Positions 1-7,800 of a DNA stretch of 9,136 nt are shown in pieces (the first letter of the stretch is position 1; every line of letters begins with the position of its first letter). The DNA comes from Nautiliaceae bacterium. GTDB taxonomy: Bacteria; Campylobacterota; Campylobacteria; Campylobacterales; Nautiliaceae. The notes beneath the pieces were generated by a model. The model searched no databases. It was not told the DNA's origin and saw only the letters and a program-made list of their open reading frames with translations. The stretch covers positions 1-9,136 of the forward strand of contig JAMOSM010000111.1 of NCBI GenBank assembly GCA_027063075.1, written 5' to 3'. A program made the position numbers and the translations under genes.

Positions 1-585
1 TTTAACGCTTTTGAAATTATAAAAAACAGAAGAAGTGCTCTTGGATTTAAGGAGAGATTTATAAAAAAAGAGGAATTTTTGGATATTTTAGATAAAACCC
101 TTCCAAGAAACCTACCGCCTTTTGATACCAAAACAACATTAAACAAAATAAACTTTGTTGTTTTTATAAACAGAATCGACGGGATTGAAAGCGGAATATA
201 TTTTTTTGACAGGGAAAAAGAAAAACTTTTACTAATAGAAAAAGGAGATTTCAGTGAAGCCGCAAAATTTATAAACTGCAACCAGGATTTAGGAAAAGAG
301 GGCGCTTTTAGCATATCAATGGTAATTAATAAAAAAGAGATAAAAGAGGATTTTTATTATAAACTTGCAATGTTTGAAGCAGGAATTATAGGTCAGGTTT
401 TGTATCTTGAAGCTGAGGCTAAAAATCTAAGAGGATGCGGCATTGGATGTTTTTTTGATGACTTGATAAGTATTGATATTTTAAACAATCCAGATATTTT
501 AACACTTTACGGTTTTAGTATAGGAGAGCCTTTAGTAGATGAAAGAATAATACCCATTAAGGCAAATGAAAGTTTTTTACTTTAA
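1..585 (+). CDS. SagB/ThcOx-type nitroreductase-family flavoenzyme, 3' part (5' end outside window)
   Basis: The frame is open from base 1, so the gene starts upstream; 194 codons are visible. An internal TTG at 79 could be mistaken for a start, but residues before it (IIKNRRSALGF) match the Arg-Arg-Ser FMN-contact motif near the start of a nitroreductase domain, so the gene must extend left. Further family marks are FINRIDGIESGIYFFD (the 'h-R-hDGL-pGhY-hD' pattern of SagB/ThcOx enzymes), EAGIIGQVLYLEAEAKNLRG followed by CGIGCFFDD, and a C-terminal YGFSIGEPLVDERI. Family members are FMN-dependent oxidoreductases; SagB enzymes oxidise azolines in peptide natural products, but many members have no known substrate, and no peptide-maturation genes are visible here. 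Some homologues carry two such domains, so this may be the second half of a larger protein. The family call is firm; the substrate is unknown. Confidence 0.85.
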   Translation, partial: FNAFEIIKNRRSALGFKERFIKKEEFLDILDKTLPRNLPPFDTKTTLNKINFVVFINRIDGIESGIYFFDREKEKLLLIEKGDFSEAAKFINCNQDLGKEGAFSISMVINKKEIKEDFYYKLAMFEAGIIGQVLYLEAEAKNLRGCGIGCFFDDLISIDILNNPDILTLYGFSIGEPLVDERIIPIKANESFLL

Positions 586-611
586 TCAGGCAGGTTAATT
601 AACCGCCTGAT
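585..611. terminator. Hairpin shared by two convergent 3' ends
   Basis: ATCAGGC (585-591) pairs perfectly with GCCTGAT (605-611). Inside it GGTT pairs with AACC around an AATT loop, with one bulged A at 592. The stop codon of the plus-strand gene (583-585) and that of the minus-strand gene (595-597) both fall at or within it. Neither side has a U-tract directly after the stem, so it may act as an mRNA 3'-end stabiliser or a weak bidirectional terminator rather than a classic intrinsic one. Confidence 0.55.
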
Positions 612-1092
612 ATCTGTCAAGCTCTCTTTGAACTTTTTCCATTTCCTGTTTGATTTTTTTAATATATTTTTGAACTCTTTGTTCGTGAAGAAGTTTTTTC
701 TCTTCAAGCTCTTCTTCTTTTACAACCAAATCATTCTCTTCTCTTACAAGCTTATCATACTCTTCTTTAAGTTCTTCTATTCTTTTTTTTCTCTCTTCAA
801 GCTCTTTTAAAAGTCTTTGTCTGTCTCTTTCAAGCATTTCAATTTCTCTGTCCGTTTCTGCTTCAAGAGTTTTTTGCATAATTCTTTTTAAATGGTTTTT
901 AATATCTTTAATTCTTGCTTCGTGTTCTTTAATTTCTCTCGTAATTGACAAAAGTAAAGTTTCAATTTCCTGAAGTCTATTTTTAATAGGTTCAAGCTGA
1001 GATACTATTTCAGCAAGTTTTTTCTTTTCTTTTTCCAGCGCTTTTGTAAGTTTTTTTACAACCCCGCTTAATTCTTCTACAAATACTTCCAT
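595..1092 (-). CDS. Small coiled-coil protein of unknown function (165 aa)
   Basis: Nearly the whole protein from residue 10 to 160 is Glu/Lys/Leu-rich with heptad spacing, for example IETLLLSITREIKEHEARI and RKKRIEELKEEYDKL, so it should form a long alpha-helical coiled coil. There is no signal peptide, membrane segment or recognisable catalytic motif. The start is secure: an AAGGAGG Shine-Dalgarno (1097-1103) sits 4 nt before ATG, below a consensus promoter. The gene is monocistronic and converges on the flavoenzyme gene, their stop codons being 9 bases apart. Proteins of this shape include scaffold, FliJ-like chaperone and SMC-fragment families, but I see no residues that select one of these, so I leave the function open. 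The existence of the gene is well supported by its promoter, ribosome site and codon use. Confidence 0.85.
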   Translation of the reverse strand: MEVFVEELSGVVKKLTKALEKEKKKLAEIVSQLEPIKNRLQEIETLLLSITREIKEHEARIKDIKNHLKRIMQKTLEAETDREIEMLERDRQRLLKELEERKKRIEELKEEYDKLVREENDLVVKEEELEEKKLLHEQRVQKYIKKIKQEMEKVQRELDRYQAVN

Positions 1093-1116
1093 AACTCCTC
1101 CTTAAAAGTTTTAAAA

Positions 1117-1145
1117 ATTATAACTTAACTTAAAAAAATTGTCAA
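1117..1145 (-). promoter_or_regulatory. Consensus sigma70 promoter of the coiled-coil gene
   Basis: On the minus strand TTGACA (1140-1145) is followed by exactly 17 bp and then TATAAT (1117-1122), a perfect match at both boxes. Transcription should start near 1110, giving a leader of about 18 nt that carries AAGGAGG before the ATG at 1092. Campylobacterota promoters usually lack a recognisable -35 box, so full agreement with consensus suggests strong constitutive expression. Confidence 0.8.
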
Positions 1146-1162
1146 TTATTTTATAAATTAAC

Positions 1163-1333
1163 TTAAATAAAGTAACTCAACTTTGTTTGTTTCTCTAAAT
1201 CTTTTATCTCTGACACTAAATTGGCAAGACTTTTATAATTACCAAAAAATCCCCTTAAAATCGGGTCATAGTTAAATGTAATGACAGGGACCTTGAGTAA
1301 CGGATACGCATCCTCAATATTGTCGCAATCCCC
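1163..1333 (-). other. Protein-like open frame through the distal CRISPR repeat; possible gene remnant
   Basis: A 56-codon frame opens just after a stop inside the second repeat and runs through what looks like spacer 1, through the decayed repeat and 80 nt beyond it to a TAA at 1163-1165. Its conceptual product contains DAYPLLKVPVITFNYDPIL and then GFFGNYKSLANLVSEIKDL, which reads like a real protein C-terminus rather than AT-rich noise. It has no ATG or TTG start and no ribosome site; its only in-frame GTG lies well inside, at 1212-1214. It is therefore not a functional gene as it stands. It may be a remnant, or chance coding within repeat DNA. Confidence 0.25.
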
Positions 1334-1503
1334 TTAGAATCGGGTCATAGTTAAACGGAGAAGGAGGAGACTAGGACTCATCCCGTTGTTAGTAGGTCGC
1401 AATCCTCTTAGAATCGGGTCATAGTTAAACTTAATAAGAAAATCTATAAATTATTTATGCGATTTTAAGTCGCAATCCCCTTAGAATCGGGTCATAGTTA
1501 AAC
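1243..1503 (-). CRISPR. Mini CRISPR array: four 35-bp repeats, three spacers
   Basis: Repeats lie at 1243-1277, 1322-1356, 1396-1430 and 1469-1503. The second and fourth are identical, the third has one change, and the first differs at both ends and once inside. Spacers are 44, 39 and 38 bp (1278-1321, 1357-1395, 1431-1468) and unrelated to each other. On the minus strand each repeat begins GTTTAACTATGACCCG and ends GGGGATTGCGAC. This end resembles the ATTGAAAC-type 5' tag of crRNAs from type I and III systems, and CCC/GGG inside could form a short stem. Decay of the 1243-1277 copy marks the leader-distal end, which agrees with minus-strand transcription from a leader above 1503. No cas gene lies in the window, so any effector would have to act from elsewhere. 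The subtype cannot be settled here. Confidence 0.88.
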
Positions 1504-1610
1504 CCTCCGAAACTTCGGAGCTTTAACACATTTTTAAACCTTAAAGTTTGCTTAAAGGATTTTGTTCTAATCCTTCAAAACTGCCTAAACATCGGACTTT
1601 CAAGCATCTT
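1504..1610 (-). promoter_or_regulatory. Putative CRISPR leader with two hairpins
   Basis: This is the non-coding stretch directly upstream of the intact end of the array. It holds CTCCGAA/TTCGGAG (1505-1511 with 1514-1520), touching the first repeat, and AAGGATT/AATCCTT (1555-1561 with 1569-1575, 7-nt loop). I see no good TATAAT box of its own, so array transcription may start at an unrecognised site or arrive from the ffs promoter. It is called a leader because of its position and the repeat polarity. Confidence 0.4.
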
Positions 1611-1681
1611 TTAGAATTTGCACAAAATTTATTGATTTTTGGCAATTTTAGCTGTTTTTAGAAATTTTGTGCAAATTCTAA
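1611..1681. repeat. Perfect 20-bp inverted repeat with 31-bp loop
   Basis: Left arm 1611-1630 (TTAGAATTTGCACAAAATTT) is the exact reverse complement of right arm 1662-1681. It starts three bases past the 3' end of the SRP RNA. No U-tract follows either arm, so it is not a standard intrinsic terminator. It could be a processing or termination structure for the ffs transcript, or the ends of a tiny mobile or palindromic element; no target-site duplication is evident. Confidence 0.75.
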
Positions 1682-1683
1682 GT

Positions 1684-1778
1684 ACCCCAGAGACCTGCGG
1701 CACAGGAGTGGCGGAGGTGCTCTGCTCCCTTCCGGGCCTGAAGCGTTGCCTCCACCACCCCTTGCACAGGGCTGGGGC
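1684..1778 (-). ncRNA. ffs: Signal recognition particle RNA, small bacterial type (4.5S)
   Basis: Read on the minus strand, this GC-rich block of about 95 nt folds into one long hairpin. GCCCCAG at the 5' end pairs with CTGGGGT at the 3' end, and GGTGGTGGAGG pairs with CCTCCGCCACT further in. The apex carries the conserved Ffh-binding domain: CAGGCCCGGAAGGGAGCAG, with the GGAA tetraloop closed by CCC/GGG (1727-1736). The asymmetric loop bases on both sides match the universal SRP domain IV pattern. It binds Ffh and targets nascent membrane proteins to FtsY and the Sec translocon. The length is typical of proteobacterial 4.5S RNA without an Alu domain. Ends are set from the terminal helix and promoter position and may be off by a few bases. 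Confidence 0.93.
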
Positions 1779-1784
1779 ATTGAA

Positions 1785-1793
1785 ATTATACCA
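1785..1793 (-). promoter_or_regulatory. Extended -10 promoter of ffs
   Basis: TGGTATAAT on the minus strand is a TGnTATAAT extended -10 box ending 6 nt before the first G of the SRP RNA. No clear -35 box is present at the right distance (the site reads GCTTAA), as is common in Campylobacterota. It sits 14 bp past the stop codon of the mechanosensitive channel gene, so ffs can be transcribed on its own. Confidence 0.75.
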
Positions 1794-1807
1794 TAAATTT
1801 ATCCAAT

Positions 1808-3511
1808 TTAAGCATTTTTGTCTTTTTTTATAACTATTTCAAAAGGAACGCTATCTTTTATATGTAAATCCTGCTGAGGAAAAGGAATACCGATTTTTGC
1901 TCTATTTAACGCATTATAAATTAACTTTAAAAATTCACTTTTTGTGCGTCTTGGACGTCTCGCATACTCTCCCCTTACCCAGACAAAAAGCTCAAAATTT
2001 AAAGAACTGTCTCCCATTTCTATAAAAACAACCCTCGGAGTTACATCAAAACGCGGATGTTTTTTTACATACGGTACATTCGAAGTTTTAAGAGCTTCTA
2101 AAACCACTCTCTCAACCTCTTCTATTTTACTCCCATACTCAACTCCAAAAGGAACCCTAAATCTTACAATATCATCATTTAACGTCCAGTTAATTACATT
2201 ATTTTGAATAAAAGTCTGATTAGGGATAATTAAATCAATATTGTCATTTGTCCTTATAACAGTAGAACGCATAGATATATCAACAACCTCACCTCTTGTA
2301 TTCTCGTCAATCTGAATATAATCCCCCACTTTTATAGAGTTTTCAAACATCAAAATAATTCCGCTTACTAAATTGCTAACAATATTTTGAAGACCAAAAC
2401 CGATACCAACAGACAAAGCTCCCGCAATAATTGTTAAAGAACTTAAATCAAGCCCAACTGATTTTAAAGATATTAAAAAAGAAAAAATCAATATTGTGTA
2501 ATATCCCATATTTCCAAGAAGAGTAGCAGTTGAGTGAGAGAGGTTATATTTTTTTCTAAGCTGATAAATAAATTTTTTATAATACTTTCCGATATACCAC
2601 CCAAGTATTAAAATAAAAATCATAATAGCAAAGTTCAAAGGGGTAATAGTCCTGTTGCCAACAGTAAAAAGAGGATGATTAATTAAAGAAATAATTTTTT
2701 GAAATGTTAAATCTACTTCTTTTTTTGCATTATAAACAAGCAGCTTGCTTCCAAAGGCAAACTTTTCAAAATCATTTACAATACTGTCAACAGCTTTGTA
2801 AAGACTTAGTTTTTTTGCAATTTTTAAAAGATAATCATCATCTTCAAATGCCTTTTTATCTTTGTTTTTTAAATCAACACTCCATACTACAACATAGTTA
2901 TTAAAAAGCTTTTGATAAAGACGTTTTTGATACTGCAAGTTCTTTTCAATCAGATTTTTTATATTTTCAACTTTCTCTTTAGAATTTAAAAGCTGCCATT
3001 TTTGTAAATCTATATTTAGTCTTTCATACTCTTTTTGGACTTTTAGAAGCGTTTGTTTTAAAAGTTTTATATTATAATCAGCTTCTTTTAAATTAAAATC
3101 AATATCCTTTACACTCTCAAAAATCTCTTTTTCAAACTTATCCATATTCTCATTTAAAAAACTTAGCTCCTTATTATAAATTCCGTATAGCCTATTGTAA
3201 TAGATATATTGAAGCTTTGCAGTAGGAGTGTTTTCATTTTGTAAAATATTAAGTTTTTCTTGAAGTTCTTTGATTTTTTGAGGAAGTGTCAAAAGCCTGT
3301 TTTCTAACAAAACAAGATTATTAAATTCTTTTACATACTCTTTTTGATTTGAGGGTTTTTTAATCAAAGGGGGATTGAATTTAAGCTCTTTAATTTTTTT
3401 TGCCAAAATTAAATCCAAAGAATACTCAGGAGAGTTTTTAGGAATATTTTTTAAAATATCCTCGGGAGTAAGCGCAAACAAAAAAGTTATCAAAAGAATA
3501 ATATATCTCAT
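1808..3511 (-). CDS. MscS-family mechanosensitive ion channel with large periplasmic N-terminal domain (567 aa)
   Basis: Residues 1-14 form a signal peptide (MRYIILLITFLFA). Residues 20-280 form a helical, coiled-coil-rich region expected in the periplasm. Three membrane helices follow: about 290-309, 332-352 and the pore-lining TM3 at about 359-388, with the Gly/Ala-packed AGALSVGIGFGLQNIVSNL. The beta domain starts GDYIQI and GEVVDISMRSTVIRT and includes IIPNQTF; the C-terminal alpha/beta domain ends IPFPQQDLHI, all typical of MscS. The family opens under membrane tension to release solutes on osmotic downshift. At 567 aa it is twice the size of E. coli MscS (286 aa) and much shorter than MscK, so it is a mid-size member. 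Its ATG overlaps the CLC stop by one base (TAATG), with AGGGGA 5 nt upstream (3517-3522), which indicates translational coupling. I give no symbol because the subfamily is unclear. Confidence 0.92.
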   Translation of the reverse strand: MRYIILLITFLFALTPEDILKNIPKNSPEYSLDLILAKKIKELKFNPPLIKKPSNQKEYVKEFNNLVLLENRLLTLPQKIKELQEKLNILQNENTPTAKLQYIYYNRLYGIYNKELSFLNENMDKFEKEIFESVKDIDFNLKEADYNIKLLKQTLLKVQKEYERLNIDLQKWQLLNSKEKVENIKNLIEKNLQYQKRLYQKLFNNYVVVWSVDLKNKDKKAFEDDDYLLKIAKKLSLYKAVDSIVNDFEKFAFGSKLLVYNAKKEVDLTFQKIISLINHPLFTVGNRTITPLNFAIMIFILILGWYIGKYYKKFIYQLRKKYNLSHSTATLLGNMGYYTILIFSFLISLKSVGLDLSSLTIIAGALSVGIGFGLQNIVSNLVSGIILMFENSIKVGDYIQIDENTRGEVVDISMRSTVIRTNDNIDLIIPNQTFIQNNVINWTLNDDIVRFRVPFGVEYGSKIEEVERVVLEALKTSNVPYVKKHPRFDVTPRVVFIEMGDSSLNFELFVWVRGEYARRPRRTKSEFLKLIYNALNRAKIGIPFPQQDLHIKDSVPFEIVIKKDKNA

Positions 3512-4755
3512 TAAATTCCCCTAAAAAAGAGCTTTTTAATATCAAATTTAAGTCCAACTAAAAAACTGACAATAACCACACTAATTCCGGTTGGAACAAT
3601 TACATTATAATCATATGTCATTTCAAGTGCCAACACAACAGCCGTTAAAGGAAGTTTCATATTAACACCCATAAAAACAGCAGCACCAATTGCGGCAAAA
3701 TAAAAAGGCTCTATCTCAAAGTATGAATTCATAATCTCCCCAAATCCATATCCAACAAGAGCTCCTATGCTCATAAGAGCAATAAATATTCCCCCGACAG
3801 CGTTTGCATAAATAGAAACGGTTGTGGATATAATCCTTAAAAGAATAATTAGAAAAATCATCCAAAGAGGAAAATAGTTAGAATCATTTATCAAAATCTT
3901 TACAACCTCATGTCCGCTAAAAGCTGCATAAGGATTAATTATCAAAATAGTACCAATTACACCTCCGCCGATAAAAGCAAAAATAAAGTTCCTGTAGGGT
4001 AAAAACCTCTCAAGTATTTTATTGTTTAAAAACTTTAAAACCCTGTCTTTAAGAGATAAATAAAAATAGATGAAAAAAGTAATAACCGGTATAAAAATAA
4101 GAGTAGTTACAATATATCTATATTCTATAAATTTCCCTGTAGAATAACTAAAAATCAAAGGCTCAAGAAAATGCCAAGCGATACTAAAAGCCAGAACACT
4201 TGCTAATATTAAATATCCTGCAAAATTTTTTACAAATTCATATGCAATATTTTCAATAGCAAACATAATCCCCGTAACAGGAGAGACAAAAATAGCGGCA
4301 ATACCACTGCTTGCCCCAATACTCAAAGCAACCCTTAAAAGTTCTTTTGAAAGATTTAAAAATTTATGAAACTTCTGTGCAATCATAGCCCCAATTGCAG
4401 CAGAAGGACCTTCATTCCCAACAGCAAATCCGCTTGCAAGGGATAAAGAAGAAGCAAAAATTTTTAAAAACAAATCTTTTATACCAAAAGAAAGCCTGTT
4501 TTGCTCAATCGCTTCTGCAATTTCTCTAACTCCATACTCTTTTACAGCTTCATCCTTTTGAATTAAATAATTAACTATAAAAATAGAAACCATAGGCACC
4601 AAATAGACATACCAAACAGGGAGTTCGGGAATTGTCTCAAAAGGGTCACCAAAATAAAGAATAAAAGAGAAAAAATGAGTTAAAAGACCATAAAGAGTAA
4701 TAAAAATCCCGGTTACAACTCCGACAATTGCGGAAAAGACTATAATTCTCCCCAT
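3511..4755 (-). CDS. CLC-family chloride channel/antiporter, atypical (414 aa)
   Basis: This is a polytopic membrane protein with the CLC landmarks in order: GNEGP at 113-117 (gating Glu115), SIGASSGIAAIFVSPVTG at 145-162 followed by FAIE with Glu168, GGIFIALMSIGALVG at 321-335, and LPLTAVVLALEMT at 368-380. It ends soon after the last helix, with no CBS domains. Several functional positions are unusual against ClC-ec1 by my by-eye alignment. The GSGIP selectivity loop reads EYGVR (73-77), so the central Ser is Tyr. The internal proton Glu203 position is Asn169. The C-terminal Tyr445 position is probably Phe. The protein may therefore be a channel or an exchanger for something other than chloride. 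AAGGG (4762-4766) lies 6 nt before ATG and overlaps the stop of the upstream small ORF. Family certain, ion and mechanism open. Confidence 0.9.
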   Translation of the reverse strand: MGRIIVFSAIVGVVTGIFITLYGLLTHFFSFILYFGDPFETIPELPVWYVYLVPMVSIFIVNYLIQKDEAVKEYGVREIAEAIEQNRLSFGIKDLFLKIFASSLSLASGFAVGNEGPSAAIGAMIAQKFHKFLNLSKELLRVALSIGASSGIAAIFVSPVTGIMFAIENIAYEFVKNFAGYLILASVLAFSIAWHFLEPLIFSYSTGKFIEYRYIVTTLIFIPVITFFIYFYLSLKDRVLKFLNNKILERFLPYRNFIFAFIGGGVIGTILIINPYAAFSGHEVVKILINDSNYFPLWMIFLIILLRIISTTVSIYANAVGGIFIALMSIGALVGYGFGEIMNSYFEIEPFYFAAIGAAVFMGVNMKLPLTAVVLALEMTYDYNVIVPTGISVVIVSFLVGLKFDIKKLFFRGI

Positions 4756-4764
4756 ATTAAACCC

Positions 4765-4860
4765 TTAATTCAAATTAAACCAAAAAGCTTTTATACCGCT
4801 GCCGATTAAAAATAAAAACGCAATTAAAGAGATGGTATCAAAAAGTAAAAGCTTAAACAT
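4765..4860 (-). CDS. Candidate 31-aa hydrophobic small membrane protein
   Basis: This ATG-started frame lies between the DUF445 and CLC genes. Its product reads MFKLLLFDTISLIAFLFL, then IGSGIKAFWFNLN, giving one membrane helix at about residues 4-20 and a short basic/aromatic tail. It lies 36 nt after the DUF445 stop and 9 nt before the CLC start. Its TAA forms the first bases of the CLC ribosome site (TAAGGG), the arrangement expected for coupled operon genes. Against it: the Shine-Dalgarno is weak (AAGATAG at best), and T-rich DNA often encodes hydrophobic peptides by chance. If real, it could be a small subunit or regulator of the CLC protein, or a leader peptide for it. No family is recognised. 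Confidence 0.4.
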   Translation of the reverse strand: MFKLLLFDTISLIAFLFLIGSGIKAFWFNLN

Positions 4861-4889
4861 AGCTATCTTTTTTAAAAGTATACCATCTC
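4829..4889 (-). promoter_or_regulatory. Nested mRNA hairpin around the small ORF start codon
   Basis: GAGATGGTAT (4880-4889, minus sense) pairs perfectly with ATACCATCTC (4829-4838). Inside it AAAAAG can pair with CTTTTT, and AGCT (4861-4864) pairs with AGCT (4850-4853). The seven-base loop at the tip is ATGTTTA, which begins with the start codon of the 31-aa ORF. It could gate translation of that ORF and of the coupled CLC gene, act as a heat-opened switch, or mark a partial terminator between the DUF445 gene and the rest. A T-rich run follows but is interrupted. Confidence 0.45.
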
Positions 4890-4896
4890 CTAAAAA

Positions 4897-7800
4897 TTAT
4901 AATACTAAACTTGGCAGCCCAAATACTGCCCCTATACCTCCATAAAGCTTTAATTTATTAAAATAACTTCCGGCAAACGAATAAAACATCTCTTCTATCT
5001 CTTTTGGATGCATCTGGTTGATTTCTCTTTTTATTACCTCTTTAATATCAATAGCTTTTATAACTAAATCCAAATTATCTTTAAGAGTTAAAAACAACGC
5101 TTCTATCAATTCATCTGTAATTTCTTCTTTTAATCTATCATCAAGCAAAAGATTTAAGTTTTTAAAAAATTCTTCAACAAAAGGTAAAATAACTTTTTGG
5201 AATTTTTCATATTTTAATTCAACCAAAAACTCTTCTAAATCTCTTTTTAAGATATCCTTATCAAAAAAATCCCTTGAAAAAAGTTCAAACAATACATCCT
5301 CTAAAAATATTAAAAGTTCTTTTTGAAATTTTTCATTTTCTAGAATATTTTTAACAATTTTACTCACATCTTCTTTCTTTAGTTCCAATAAGTCTAAAAG
5401 AGACTTATCTTTTAGAATCTCTTCTAAAACGTTTTGCAAGAATAGATTTACTGTTTCTATAAGCTCTTTTTCTTTTGTTTGTATATTCTTAACAACTATA
5501 TCTAAAATATCTCTAATATTACCCTCAAATATATTCACTAAATCCCTAACACTTCTTATATTAAGAAGCCTTAAAATATCTATAACCTTCATCATAAAAA
5601 TTACACTTATAAAAGATATTATAAAACTCTCAACTCCCCTTTTAAAACCTTCACTTTCATACATTTTATAAAAAATCTCTTTAAGCTTTTCTTTATTTAA
5701 AATATCTTCATCAATTCCCATATCATAAAGATTATAATCTAAAACTTTAGATAAAATCCTTAAAAGCTCCATCTTTTTTTCGTTTAAAAACTCAGGCAAC
5801 GTATAATCAAACACCTCATCTACAATATCTTCCACTTTCCCTTTAAGTGCCCATCCGGTACCAAAAGGGAGAGCATCAATTAATTTTTCTTTTATATCGT
5901 ATCTTTTATCGTCAGCAGCTTCTATCATTACCTCAACTAAATTATCCACATTTTCATAAAGTGCTCTTTCTAAGAATCCGTCAAAAACATATCTTAATTT
6001 TTTATTAGGAGTTAAACTCTCCTGCTGGATTTTATCCACTATTAAATCTATTAAATTTTTGTCTTTTATCGTCTCAAAAATCTTATCTTTAGTAGAAGAA
6101 ATTATCTTTTTTTTCATCTCATAAGTTATAAAATCCTGCAAACTCTTAGTATTTACAAACTCATTAAACTCTTTTTCATACTCTAACAATTTTCTTTTTA
6201 CCTTATCAAATTCAAGAGCTTCTATTATCTTATCTACCAAAACATAGCTATTTTTAGATATAAACTCTAAAATAAAGGGAATAAATTCACTTAAATTTGT
6301 CTCTTGAAGCTTTTTTATTACAAAATTACTAAAATCTTTACTTTTAATCTCTTCTAATAAAAATTTAGCAATATCAGATGAATAATCTTGTAAAAGATAC
6401 CTATTTTCATAAAAATAATCAGCTAAATAAGTAGCTACTTTTTCTTTGTTTTCAATTAAATATTCAGTCAAAAACTCATAAACCTTAGGAGCTATATTTT
6501 CTAATAATTTATCAAAAACAAAATAATTATCTTTAGATATCATACCTTTTAAAGCCTCTTTTAAAACTTTTTCATTCTTTTGAAAAATACTAACCAAAGC
6601 TTCATCATTTAAAATATCATCTCTTACAAAATTTGAAATATTTTGTGCAAATTTTGGCTTTTGTTTTGCAACAACTCCCGGAGAGAAATAAGGTAAATAA
6701 GATTTTTTCTCATAAGGTCTAAAAAGCATAGTAATTGCCAGATGATTGGTAAAAATCCCGGTAACTCCATAGATTAAAGGTGTTGCATAAGTTAAAAGAG
6801 GATTTGAAAAAGAAAAAGTAGCTGCATAATACCCAGCCCCTGCTACACTTCCTAAAATAGCCCCTAAGGTATTAATAGGTTTTAGCTCTTTGCCCATAAA
6901 ATTTTCTACCATATCTCTAATTTCTGCAGGAGAAAACTTCATAAGTTCATTACTAACAGCTTTTGAGACTTTACCTTCAAGCATATTTTTTAAATTGCTC
7001 TCAACAGCTCCTAAAGTAAAAGATTCTAAATTTTTATAAGTTTTTTCGTTTTGAAATTTTGAATAAATATTATTAAAAGTTATATAATCAGTTTTATCAA
7101 AAAACGAATAATCTATTTTAAAATCGATATCTTCTAAAGAAAATTTAACCTTTTCATAATCAAAATCTAATTTTAAACCAAAATCAAATCCATCACTTAA
7201 ATCCCTAACTCTTTTTTCTCTTAAATCTTCTATTAATTCATTTAAGCTTTTTATAAGACTATTTTTAAATCTATCGGAATAAACAAAATTTTTTACATAC
7301 TCAACAAAAGGAAAATCTTTTAAAACAGATAAATCCACATCAACAACATCTCCGACTCTTTTATTCAAAAGCTCATCTAAAAACTCTAAATTTTTATCTT
7401 TAAGATTATTTAAGTTCTTTTTAATTAAAGCTATTAAAATACTCTCTTTTAAAATCCCTTTTTCCTCTAAAATCTCAATAATTTCTCCAATTGTATGATT
7501 TTTTAACATTTTATGAAACTTATCTGCTAAATACGCTCCGGCTTCATCTCCATAATCTCTTATAGCTCTTTTTATCTCTTCAACAACCCCATACCTGCTA
7601 ACCAAATCTTCCATAAAAATATCTTTTAGTTTTTTTAATATCTTTCCACTTATAGACCTATCAAGAACCCTATTAATAGCGCTATCTATTCTTCTTTCGA
7701 TATCTCTTTGGTTTTTATCAACAAACCTTATAATATCATCTAAAATATAAGGCAAAGTATTTTTAATGAAATAATCAACTTTTGCAGCCGTTTTTTCGTT

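Noticed and set aside
628..810. Plus-strand Phe-rich ORF
   Set aside because: It is an antisense shadow of the Glu/Lys-rich coiled-coil gene.
1639..1833. Plus-strand 64-codon ORF
   Set aside because: It runs antisense through the SRP RNA and into the end of the MscS gene; its GC-rich part is RNA sequence.
1944..2207. Plus-strand 87-codon ORF
   Set aside because: It lies wholly antisense within the MscS C-terminal domain, which is clearly coding on the other strand.
2704..2904. Plus-strand 66-codon ORF
   Set aside because: It lies antisense within the MscS gene and has no independent coding signal.
5018..5326. Plus-strand Ser/Lys-rich 102-codon ORF
   Set aside because: It is an antisense shadow of the DUF445 gene, with no ribosome site and low-complexity composition.
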